This document shows, piece by piece, positions 1 through 5,533 of a DNA stretch of 5,733 bases. The notes below the pieces were generated by a model, which searched no databases, was not told where the DNA came from, and saw only the letters and a program-made list of their open reading frames with translations. The position numbers and the translations under genes are program-made. Each line of letters begins with the position of its first letter. Within the stretch, counting starts at the first letter, position 1. This DNA comes from an uncultured Lachnospiraceae bacterium (GTDB lineage Bacteria; Bacillota; Clostridia; Lachnospirales; Lachnospiraceae), in the NCBI GenBank assembly GCA_910583965.1, contig CAJUAE010000156.1, positions 1-5,733 on the forward strand, given 5' to 3'.

Positions 1-582
1 CTCTTTATAAGTAGTTTTGTCTGTTTTTAGTGCTCTTTCTTGTTCTAAAAACGCGAGAATCTCATCAGCAGTGCGGTAAGATACTTGAAGTGTCGTCTCG
101 CTAGTTAATTCCTCGGATTCTGTTTGGGTTTCCGATTCTGTTTGGGTTTCTGTTTCAGTAAGATCTTCGGTCAAAGTCTCAGTCGTAGTCTCGGTTTCAG
201 TCTCAGTCTGTGTTTCCGTTTCAACTTCTGTGTTCTGTTCTGTTTGCGTCTCTGTTTCGGTTTCCGACTCTGTCTGGGCTTCGGTCTCGATTTCACTTGT
301 TGCTTGGTCATCAGAAGCCGTTTCTGTTTCCTGTTTTGTTGTTTCATTTTCAGAGTAATCTGTATTGTCTTCCGCTGAAGTTGACTCTGAAGATTCCTGA
401 TCCGCTGAAGATTCTTCTGCTGTCTCAGATGGAGTTGTCATGCTCTCTTGACTGACAGAAGTCTCCTCTGGAAAGAGGCGTTCCTCTGCGGTTTCCGTCG
501 TGGTTTCTGCTGCCGCTGTCATATCTACAGAGGTAAATACCATTGCGACGGATAATAGCATACATAACAATTTTTTCTTCAT
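1..582 (-). CDS. Secreted or surface protein, N-terminal part (signal peptide plus Glu/Thr-rich linker), truncated by window edge
   Basis: The frame is open from ATG at 582 to the left edge (194 codons, no stop), so the C-terminal part is missing. The start is supported by an AAGGA site at 591-595, 8 nt upstream. Residues 1-25 form a signal peptide: MKKK, a hydrophobic core (about 5-17), then a T-A-A-A site that suggests cleavage before E26. Residues 26 to about 165 are almost entirely Glu, Thr, Ser, Gln and Asp, with ET/QT/ES dipeptides and two exact TQTESE repeats; this is typical of an extended, acidic spacer that holds an exported domain away from the membrane or wall. From about residue 166 (LQVSYRTADEILAFLEQ) the composition becomes ordinary and a folded domain seems to begin. 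I do not recognise it with confidence; a CAP/SCP-like secreted domain is a guess from memory. It is certainly exported by the general secretory route; its activity cannot be judged from this part. Confidence 0.88.
   Translation of the reverse strand, partial: MKKKLLCMLLSVAMVFTSVDMTAAAETTTETAEERLFPEETSVSQESMTTPSETAEESSADQESSESTSAEDNTDYSENETTKQETETASDDQATSEIETEAQTESETETETQTEQNTEVETETQTETETETTTETLTEDLTETETQTESETQTESEELTSETTLQVSYRTADEILAFLEQERALKTDKTTYKE
116..151. repeat. Two tandem 18-bp repeats inside the linker coding region
   Basis: Units 116-133 and 134-151 differ at one base (17 of 18 identical). On the minus strand each encodes a six-residue TQTESE-type unit. The surrounding 160-300 region shows more degenerate copies built on gtttcngtttcngt. 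Such repeats can expand or contract by slippage without breaking the frame, since the unit is a multiple of three. Confidence 0.8.
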
Positions 583-734
583 AATAAAATTCCTTTACTT
601 TTTAAATCGTTCCTTTGTGTTGCATGTAAAATATTGGCTCTTTTAGATGTATGTCACGTCCTTTCTAATATAATACTTTACAGGCAAAAGTTAGTGATTA
701 AAAATGCACGTTTTTGCACAGGTAAATTAGAACT

Positions 735-763
735 ATTATACTATATTATTCCAAGACTTACCA
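735..763 (-). promoter_or_regulatory. Probable sigma-A-type promoter for the secreted protein
   Basis: Read on the minus strand there is a perfect TATAAT (735-740) with a weak -35 hexamer TGGTAA (758-763) at 17-bp spacing. It would give a leader of about 145 nt before the ATG at 582. The -35 matches consensus at only three positions, so the assignment rests mostly on the -10 box, spacing and orientation. Confidence 0.4.
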
Positions 764-891
764 GTATTTTTTGTGTTTTTATCACGAATCAAATACAATA
801 TTGAAAAGCGTGTCATCAATACTTTGAGTGATTGATTTTGCCACATAAATTATTTCATCAGGCTTATGAATATAGCCTATAATTTGTCTAT

Positions 892-951
892 AAAATCCGT
901 CATGCCGCCTTTTGGCGGCTCATAGATATGAAAGGGTCAAAATCCATCATG
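892..951. repeat. GC-rich hairpin flanked by 13-bp direct repeats
   Basis: The hairpin is GCCGCC (904-909), TTTT loop (910-913), GGCGGC (914-919), a perfect six-pair all-GC stem in AT-rich DNA. AAAATCC(G/A)TCATG occurs at 892-904, overlapping the stem by one base, and again at 939-951 (12 of 13 identical). On the minus strand the hairpin lies about 70 nt past the stop codon at 989 and is followed by ATGACGGATTTT, so it could act as a weak terminator or mRNA-stabilising 3' end for that gene, though the T-run is short and displaced. The repeat-plus-palindrome arrangement also suits a dispersed intergenic repeat. Confidence 0.5.
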
Positions 952-988
952 AAACCAACACTACCAGAGGATTGCAAATGGAATCATT

Positions 989-1390
989 TTAATGCCCCTC
1001 TATATTATCTCGAAACGGAGCGGAGGTATTGATATAAAACATATAATTCCCATCATCTGTTTGATTTATATAGCAATCCCAATCATTGAATGTATAATAT
1101 TTTGACATGCGAGCTTCAATTTCTGATTCTTGTATTTGCGTCGAAAATATAATAGAAGATAGGCAGTCAACATGGTTACTGGTTCCTGAAGTATTTCCGG
1201 TTTCTGAATAGACATTTACAATCTCAACATCAGGGATTTCACTTTCTAAGTGCTGCTGTAATGTATTAGTCTGTATTTGGGTTGCAAGATGATTGATACA
1301 CATGCCAAAGATTTCATATCCTATAAATAATGTGAATAATGTAATTGGCAAAAGGACAATCACAATAAAAAATCTTTCTATCCATTTCAT
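989..1390 (-). CDS. Small membrane-anchored protein of unknown function (133 aa)
   Basis: I start this gene at ATG 1390, not at an upstream ATG at 1504, because TAGGAGAAC sits about 7 nt before 1390, while the 38 extra residues from 1504 look like random translation. Residues 1-6 (MKWIER) are followed by one strongly hydrophobic segment (about 7-30), a membrane anchor or uncleaved signal; with positive charge at the N-terminus, the remainder (about 31-133) should face outward. That part is polar, begins with a Gln/Leu-rich helix-like stretch (35-50), then has a strand-like DVEIVNVYSETGNTSG segment (54-69), NHVDC (72-76), and ends in SAPFRDNIEGH. Cysteines lie at 31, 76 and 106; the latter two could form an external disulfide. 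I cannot name a family. It may belong to small uncharacterised Clostridia proteins with the same tail, but that is memory-level resemblance only. Confidence 0.75.
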   Translation of the reverse strand: MKWIERFFIVIVLLPITLFTLFIGYEIFGMCINHLATQIQTNTLQQHLESEIPDVEIVNVYSETGNTSGTSNHVDCLSSIIFSTQIQESEIEARMSKYYTFNDWDCYINQTDDGNYMFYINTSAPFRDNIEGH

Positions 1391-1592
1391 AACAAGTTCT
1401 CCTATTAGTATTTTTAGATTAGACAAACTAAAATTCATTTGTTCGTTAAAACATAAGGATTGCAAGTATATCGGATGGGGGATTGAATCCCGCCACTGAT
1501 ACAAATAAGTTGCTCATTGCCTATAGAGGCAGTCATTGCACATCTAATATATCTTTTAACAGCGGAGTGCACTTTTGCTTTTTCAATACTAT
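1391..1592 (-). other. Long leader of the small membrane-protein gene, with two palindromes
   Basis: About 200 nt lie between the predicted transcription start (near 1592) and ATG 1390. Two compact inverted repeats are visible: TGCCT-ATAG-AGGCA at 1518-1531 and GGGATT-G-AATCCC at 1479-1491. Neither is followed by a T-run, so they are not obvious terminators. No known riboswitch core or tRNA-like fold was recognised. The leader may simply be untranslated, or the palindromes may be protein-binding sites. Confidence 0.3.
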
Positions 1593-1598
1593 AATTAC

Positions 1599-1627
1599 AT
1601 TATGAAATACAATGTTACTTGTGACAA
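1599..1627 (-). promoter_or_regulatory. Promoter for the small membrane-protein gene
   Basis: On the minus strand TTGTCA (1622-1627, five of six to TTGACA) and CATAAT (1599-1604, five of six to TATAAT) are separated by exactly 17 bp. It is the best-scoring pair upstream of ATG 1390 and overlaps the stop codon of the upstream relic frame, so the membrane-protein gene probably has its own transcript. Confidence 0.5.
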
Positions 1628-1775
1628 CTCTGTGACCTTATTCTGCTAATTTGAACATATAGTTTCTCTGCACATCCATCAAAAATTTTGCGAACTGTTG
1701 AAATACTGTCATTAAAATAATACATCGTTTTCAACGATTCAATTGGATGATTATTATCTAAAAAATCTCCTTCCT
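1615..1775 (-). pseudogene. Possible start-less relic of a small gene (about 48 codons)
   Basis: On the minus strand a strong ribosome-binding site, AGGAAGGAG (1767-1775), is followed after 5 nt by an open frame to TAA at 1615-1617, but the codon in the start position (1759-1761) is TTA, not ATG, GTG or TTG. The frame reads L-DNNHPIESLKTMYYF and ends RIRSQSCHK. It stays open upstream to a TTG at 1812 that has no ribosome site of its own. One substitution (TTA to TTG) would restore a start. I do not recognise the product, and the frame may be chance; an internal ATG at 1725 lacks a ribosome site. A possible promoter lies just upstream at 1855-1885. Confidence 0.25.
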
Positions 1776-1832
1776 TTATTATAGATATTACAACAATTAA
1801 TTGTATTATCAAAATATGCTTTGAACTGATAC

Positions 1833-1888
1833 TTATTGACAGGATTTTCCTTTAATTATGCTATCAAATATAAAACTTTTGTCAATAA
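1833..1888. promoter_or_regulatory. Nine-bp inverted repeat carrying divergent -35-like TTGACA boxes
   Basis: TTATTGACA (1833-1841) and its exact complement TGTCAATAA (1880-1888) face each other across 38 bp. Each arm includes a perfect TTGACA. On the minus strand the box at 1880-1885 has CATAAT (1855-1860) at 19-bp spacing and points toward the start-less relic. On the plus strand the matching -10 is poor (TGCTAT at 1859-1864). The symmetry could mark an operator in the divergent spacer or a pair of facing promoters. Confidence 0.3.
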
Positions 1889-1976
1889 CTTTTTGGAAGT
1901 ATTTTTCTATGGATCCTGATTCCTTGTCAGTTCATTAGCATCAATTATTTATTATTGAAAATAGTAGAAAATTTGG

Positions 1977-2020
1977 TTGAAAAATTCGTTATTTCTATAT
2001 AATGAGATATATGTTATAAT
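1977..2020 (+). promoter_or_regulatory. Promoter(s) for the acetyltransferase-mannosidase transcript
   Basis: The stronger candidate is an extended -10, TGT followed by TATAAT (2012-2020), with TTTCTA (1992-1997) at 17 bp as a weak -35; transcription would start near 2027, about 54 nt before the acetyltransferase ATG. A second pair, TTGAAA (1977-1982) and TATAAT (1998-2003), has only 15-bp spacing. Both point into the plus-strand genes. Confidence 0.55.
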
Positions 2021-2080
2021 GAAAAATGACATATTTGTACAGACTTTGATAAATTGGAATTTGGATGAAGGTGACAGAAA

Positions 2081-2584
2081 ATGATAGAACTTAGGAGATT
2101 ATCAGTAGAGGATGGAATGGATGTATATATAATGTTGCAGGAAATTCCAAAAGAAGAGAATGGATTAGTAAACAAAGGAAATGGATTATCATTTGAGGAA
2201 TATAAGGAATGGCTGAAGCAGAAATATGTAGAATCGGAGCAGATTGGTCTTGTGGACGGTTGGAAAGTACCGTCTACTACATATTGGCTTTATGTAGATG
2301 GGAAGCCAGTTGGCTTTGGGAGTGTAAGGCATTTTCTTACAGATGCGCTTCGTGAAGTTGGTGGAAATATAGGGTATGGAATTGCTCCTAAGTACCGTGG
2401 AAAAGGATATGGAAAGGAACTTCTTAGGCTTTTATTAGAGCAAGCTAACCAGATTGGAATTGACAAAGCACTTGTTACAATTAATTTGAACAATATTGCA
2501 TCAAAGTCAGTAGCACTTGCAAATGGTGGGGTGATTACTGGACAAACAGATAAAAGAATGTTTGTTTGGATTAATACTGTGTAA
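2081..2584 (+). CDS. GNAT-family N-acetyltransferase
   Basis: A 167-residue single-domain protein, the usual size of a stand-alone GNAT enzyme, predicted to move an acetyl group from acetyl-CoA to an amine in the cytoplasm. The acetyl-CoA pyrophosphate loop is clear: GYGIAPKYRGKGYG (98-111), with the R-G-K-G-Y-G core at 106-111 followed by a helix (KELLRLLLEQA). Strand beta4 is supplied by YWLYVDGKPVGFGSVRHF (68-85), and LVTINLNNIASKSVALANGG (131-150) is the C-terminal motif with the conserved Asn before a helix. This pattern resembles the 'predicted acetyltransferase' group COG3981 more than ribosomal RimI. The start is fixed by AAGGTG (2068-2073), 7 nt before ATG. The substrate cannot be predicted; the N-terminal half that would bind it has no familiar motif. 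It lies 79 bp upstream of the mannosidase on the same strand and probably shares its transcript. Confidence 0.88.
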   Translation: MIELRRLSVEDGMDVYIMLQEIPKEENGLVNKGNGLSFEEYKEWLKQKYVESEQIGLVDGWKVPSTTYWLYVDGKPVGFGSVRHFLTDALREVGGNIGYGIAPKYRGKGYGKELLRLLLEQANQIGIDKALVTINLNNIASKSVALANGGVITGQTDKRMFVWINTV

Positions 2585-2663
2585 AAGAAGATAGTACCAA
2601 TAAAAGTATAACGATTTAAGAATAGAAATAGGAGTATTTTATATTTAGGAAGGAATTTATTGT

Positions 2664-5276
2664 ATGACAATATTAGAATTAAATGGAGACTGGGAATTAA
2701 GGGATGAGACAGGAGCGTTGCTTTGCCCCGTGAAAGTACCAGGAAGTGTTATTTCGGGACTTCATGCGGCAGGAAAGATTGCGCACCCATACTATCAGGA
2801 AAATGAGTATGCAACTCGAGAATTATTTTGGAAGGATTATCAGTTTGTGCGCAACTTTGCAGTGGATGAAGTGTTGCTTGGACAAAAGGAGATTACATTA
2901 GTTTGTGAAGGACTAGATACGCTGGCACAAATTTTTATTAATGGGCAAGAGATTGCTTCTACAAATAATATGCATTGTACATATCGCGTTGCGATTCAAG
3001 ACTTTTTGCATTTGGGATTGAATGAAATCTGCATTGTATTTCATTCCGTGTTGCGATTTATAGAGAATTATCAATATCAAGAGAACAAAACCATTCAGTA
3101 TGTTCCTTGTGGGGCGATGAAAGGGAATCAGCTAGTTCGCAAAGCACATTCTATGTTTGGTTGGGATTGGGGTCCTCAACTTGTGGATGCAGGTATCTGG
3201 CGTACTATTTATATAGAAGGAACAGAAGCAGTTAGAATTGAAGATGTGCGTATTAGGCAATGTCATCAGCAAGATGGCAGTGTTAGGATTTGTACAAGAA
3301 TAACATTATCTAGTAATCTGAAATCTACACAAGATTTGACAATAGCTAAGCTATTAGAAGATATGTTATTGGGACAGATGGTTATAGTGACATTGACAGA
3401 ACAGGAAGGCAAACAGGTTTCGGAGACGAAGGCAAACGTTGTACAAAAGTATTTTGAGAAAGAGAAGTTAAACCTAATTTATGAGGCGGAGATTCTCGTG
3501 CAAAATCCAAAACTTTGGTGGCCAAATGGCTATGGAGAGCAACCATTGTATACACTGATGATTTCCGCTTACTGGAACGACAAACGCATACAATGTGAGA
3601 CAAAGACAATCGGTCTGCGTACACTAACCATTAGTCAGGAGGCGGACAAGTGGGGAAACGAGTTTGCGTTTATAATAAATGGCGTTAAAATTTTTACAAA
3701 AGGTGCAAATTATATACCAGAAGACGCTGTTTATCCGTGGATTGACAAAGAGCGTATTGACTATTTATTAAAATGCTGTGCTCGCGCGCATTTTAATTGT
3801 GTTCGTGTCTGGGGCGGTGGATATTATCCTTCAGATACCTTTTATGATTTGTGTGATAAATATGGTCTGATTGTGTGGCAGGATTTGATGTACGCTTGCA
3901 ATGTGTATGATGTGACAGAAGACTTTGCAGCTACGGTTAGACAAGAAACATTGGATAATGTGCAACGGATTCGACACCACGCGTCACTTGGACTTTGGTG
4001 TGGCAACAATGAGATTGAGTCTGCATGGCATCACTGGGAAGATTTTCAGAGGGAGTCTGTGTATTTACGTGCCGATTATATTAAATTATTTGAGGACATT
4101 TTGCCAAAAGCAGTGCACGAGGCAGATGATGTAACATTTTATTGGCATTCCTCTCCGTCATCGGGTGGGTGTTTTGACGATCCAGATTCTGACAGGCGTG
4201 GTGATGTGCATTATTGGGACGTGTGGCATGGACAAAAACCATTTAGCGATTATCAAAAGTATTTTTTTCGGTTTTGTTCAGAATTTGGGTTTCAGTCGTT
4301 CCCTTGTCTGAAAACAGTAGCTTCTTTCACAGAAGAAAAGGATAGAAATATTTTCTCAAGAGTGATGGAAAGTCACCAGAAAAACACTTCTGCTAATGGG
4401 AAGATGCTTTATTATCTTTCTGAAAATTTTCGATATCCAAAGGATTTTAAGAGTCTGCTCTATGTGACGCAGATTTTGCAGGGAATGGCAATTAAGAGCG
4501 GTGTGGAGCATTGGCGACGCAATAGAGGCCGCTGTATGGGGACGATCTACTGGCAATTGAATGATAACTGGCCAGTGGCTTCCTGGGCGAGTATTGACTA
4601 TTATGGTCGGTGGAAGGCGCTGCATTATTTAGCAGCGAAGTTTTATGCGCCAGTTGCGGTAAGCATTCAAAAAACAGAGGATTTTGTCAGTGTTTATCTT
4701 GAAAATGAAACGCTTTCAGAACAACAATGTAGAGTGGTGTTGTGTGTGCGGGATATGCAATTTCAAAAGATTGCAGCGTGGGAAAAAGAGGTGCAAGTGG
4801 AGGCGTTGAGTGCATGTGAGTTGTTGCAACGTAAGATGAAAGAGATGCCTTTCTATCAAGCAACAGCAGATAAAAGTATAATTGTCGATAAAAAATTTGT
4901 GGACAGCAGGACAAACAACGAATACAATCTGTTTCTTGAGGCTCAGGTGGTTCTTGCAAATGGAACGACTTTGACAGAGGTTGATACTTTTGTACCTTAT
5001 AAGTATATGGAGCTGCCCAAACCACATTTTACAACAGAGGTAAAAGAGACAAAAGATAGTTTTGAGATTACAGTGCAAAGTGATGTGTTTGCGCCATTTG
5101 TAGCGTTAGATTTTGCAGATGTGGACGTTATTTTTAGCGATAATTTCTTTACAATCTCCAACGAAAAGCCAGTGAAAATCAAAGTGGAAAAAAGTGATAT
5201 TCTGCGCGGAAGTTTTCAAGACGCAACAGATTTGAAAGCACGATTGATGATTACAAGTGTGGCACAGACATATTGA
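2664..5276 (+). CDS. Cytoplasmic beta-mannosidase, glycoside hydrolase family 2 (EC 3.2.1.25)
   Basis: An 870-residue protein, close to the roughly 860 residues usual for bacterial GH2 beta-mannosidases, which release terminal beta-mannose from the non-reducing ends of manno-oligosaccharides. An N-terminal sugar-binding jelly-roll (about 1-185) contains the family signature FGWDWGP (165-171). An immunoglobulin-like domain follows (about 190-310, ending near the PKLWWPNGYGEQPLY segment), then a TIM barrel (about 320-650) with VRVWGGG (380-386), the acid/base glutamate E450 in CGNNE, a substrate loop HSSPSSGG (495-502), the nucleophile E540 in CSEFGFQ, and the closing motif WQLNDNWP (630-637). 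Two C-terminal beta-sandwich domains complete it. Catalytic glutamates are assigned by motif. There is no signal peptide, so it acts inside the cell on imported sugars. The start is supported by AGGAAGG (2647-2653), 10 nt upstream. The gene is intact. No transporter or mannan-processing partner is in view. Confidence 0.95.
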   Translation: MTILELNGDWELRDETGALLCPVKVPGSVISGLHAAGKIAHPYYQENEYATRELFWKDYQFVRNFAVDEVLLGQKEITLVCEGLDTLAQIFINGQEIASTNNMHCTYRVAIQDFLHLGLNEICIVFHSVLRFIENYQYQENKTIQYVPCGAMKGNQLVRKAHSMFGWDWGPQLVDAGIWRTIYIEGTEAVRIEDVRIRQCHQQDGSVRICTRITLSSNLKSTQDLTIAKLLEDMLLGQMVIVTLTEQEGKQVSETKANVVQKYFEKEKLNLIYEAEILVQNPKLWWPNGYGEQPLYTLMISAYWNDKRIQCETKTIGLRTLTISQEADKWGNEFAFIINGVKIFTKGANYIPEDAVYPWIDKERIDYLLKCCARAHFNCVRVWGGGYYPSDTFYDLCDKYGLIVWQDLMYACNVYDVTEDFAATVRQETLDNVQRIRHHASLGLWCGNNEIESAWHHWEDFQRESVYLRADYIKLFEDILPKAVHEADDVTFYWHSSPSSGGCFDDPDSDRRGDVHYWDVWHGQKPFSDYQKYFFRFCSEFGFQSFPCLKTVASFTEEKDRNIFSRVMESHQKNTSANGKMLYYLSENFRYPKDFKSLLYVTQILQGMAIKSGVEHWRRNRGRCMGTIYWQLNDNWPVASWASIDYYGRWKALHYLAAKFYAPVAVSIQKTEDFVSVYLENETLSEQQCRVVLCVRDMQFQKIAAWEKEVQVEALSACELLQRKMKEMPFYQATADKSIIVDKKFVDSRTNNEYNLFLEAQVVLANGTTLTEVDTFVPYKYMELPKPHFTTEVKETKDSFEITVQSDVFAPFVALDFADVDVIFSDNFFTISNEKPVKIKVEKSDILRGSFQDATDLKARLMITSVAQTY

Positions 5277-5289
5277 TTTTAAAAAGTAT

Positions 5290-5333
5290 CTAATATTTTA
5301 TCGTATCCTTAGACGATATAGGTGTAATATTAG
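5290..5333. other. Nested hairpin after the mannosidase gene
   Basis: An outer eight-pair stem CTAATATT (5290-5297) with AATATTAG (5326-5333) encloses an inner six-pair stem TATCGT (5299-5304) with ACGATA (5313-5318) and an eight-base loop. On the plus strand no T-run follows, so it is not a standard intrinsic terminator for the mannosidase, though it may protect the 3' end of the message. On the minus strand it is followed by GATACTTTTT, which looks more like a terminator, but no minus-strand gene is visible to its right. Confidence 0.4.
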
Positions 5334-5437
5334 CTACAATAAAAAGAACCTTGCGCGGGAGCTTCAGAACGAGAGCCGACAGTATAACAGACAACAGAGC
5401 AGGATTAAACGGAGGAAGAAATTTAATGTGAATTTTA

Positions 5438-5466
5438 TTGTGAAGACAGGCGGTTTTTTGTATAAT
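5438..5466 (+). promoter_or_regulatory. Promoter for the Rpn-type nuclease gene
   Basis: TTGTGA (5438-5443, four of six to consensus) and a perfect TATAAT (5461-5466) are separated by 17 bp. Transcription would start near 5473, giving a leader of about 60 nt before GTG 5534. The nuclease gene is therefore likely to be expressed independently of the mannosidase. Confidence 0.55.
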
Positions 5467-5533
5467 TGAAGTGTGGAAGGAGCAGGATATATCGTATCTT
5501 GTGTCATAGATTTTTAGAAATTGAGGTGATAAG

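Larger units (their letters stand above)
583..988. other. Intergenic region without a supported gene
   Basis: This 406-bp AT-rich stretch has no reading frame with a ribosome site and reasonable length on either strand. It holds the leader and probable promoter of the secreted-protein gene (583 to about 763), a small bulged hairpin at 815-836, and a GC-rich hairpin at 904-919 between 13-bp direct repeats. The higher-coordinate end also contains the 3' untranslated region of the membrane-protein gene that ends at 989. Confidence 0.7.

Noticed and set aside
124..455. Two plus-strand open frames of 81-84 codons rich in Phe, Cys and Leu
   Set aside because: They are antisense translations of the Glu/Thr repeat region, have no ribosome site, and their odd composition is explained by the complementary repeats.
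702..720. Minus-strand TGCA-AAAACG-TGCA followed by TTTTT as a leader attenuator
   Set aside because: The stem is only four pairs and the repeated GTGCA is direct, not inverted, so stable folding is unlikely.
815..839. ATCAATACT-TTG-AGTGATTGAT hairpin followed by TTTT as a plus-strand terminator
   Set aside because: The stem is AT-rich with a bulge, the T-run is four bases, and no plus-strand gene precedes it.
949..1032. Plus-strand 27-codon frame starting MKPTLPEDCKW with AAAGGG upstream
   Set aside because: It overlaps, antisense, the 3' end of the 989-1390 gene, the ribosome site is 12 nt away and weak, and its start lies inside the 939-951 direct repeat. A peptide is not excluded but is not supported.
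1293..1499. Plus-strand 68-codon frame
   Set aside because: It is antisense to the small membrane-protein gene and its leader and has no ribosome site; most of its length is the complement of a better-supported gene.
1470..1500. tRNA-like T-arm around GGGATTGAATCCC
   Set aside because: The loop does not fit the TTCRANY pattern in either direction and no acceptor, anticodon or D arm can be paired nearby.
1391..1504. A 38-residue N-terminal extension of the small membrane protein from ATG 1504
   Set aside because: It lacks a ribosome site and would bury the membrane anchor behind a non-signal-like stretch; ATG 1390 has a good site at proper spacing.
5257..5469. Plus-strand 70-codon frame ending near the TATAAT at 5461
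   Set aside because: Its start lies within the mannosidase gene, it has no ribosome site, and it runs through the nested hairpin and promoter; only a relic reading could be considered.
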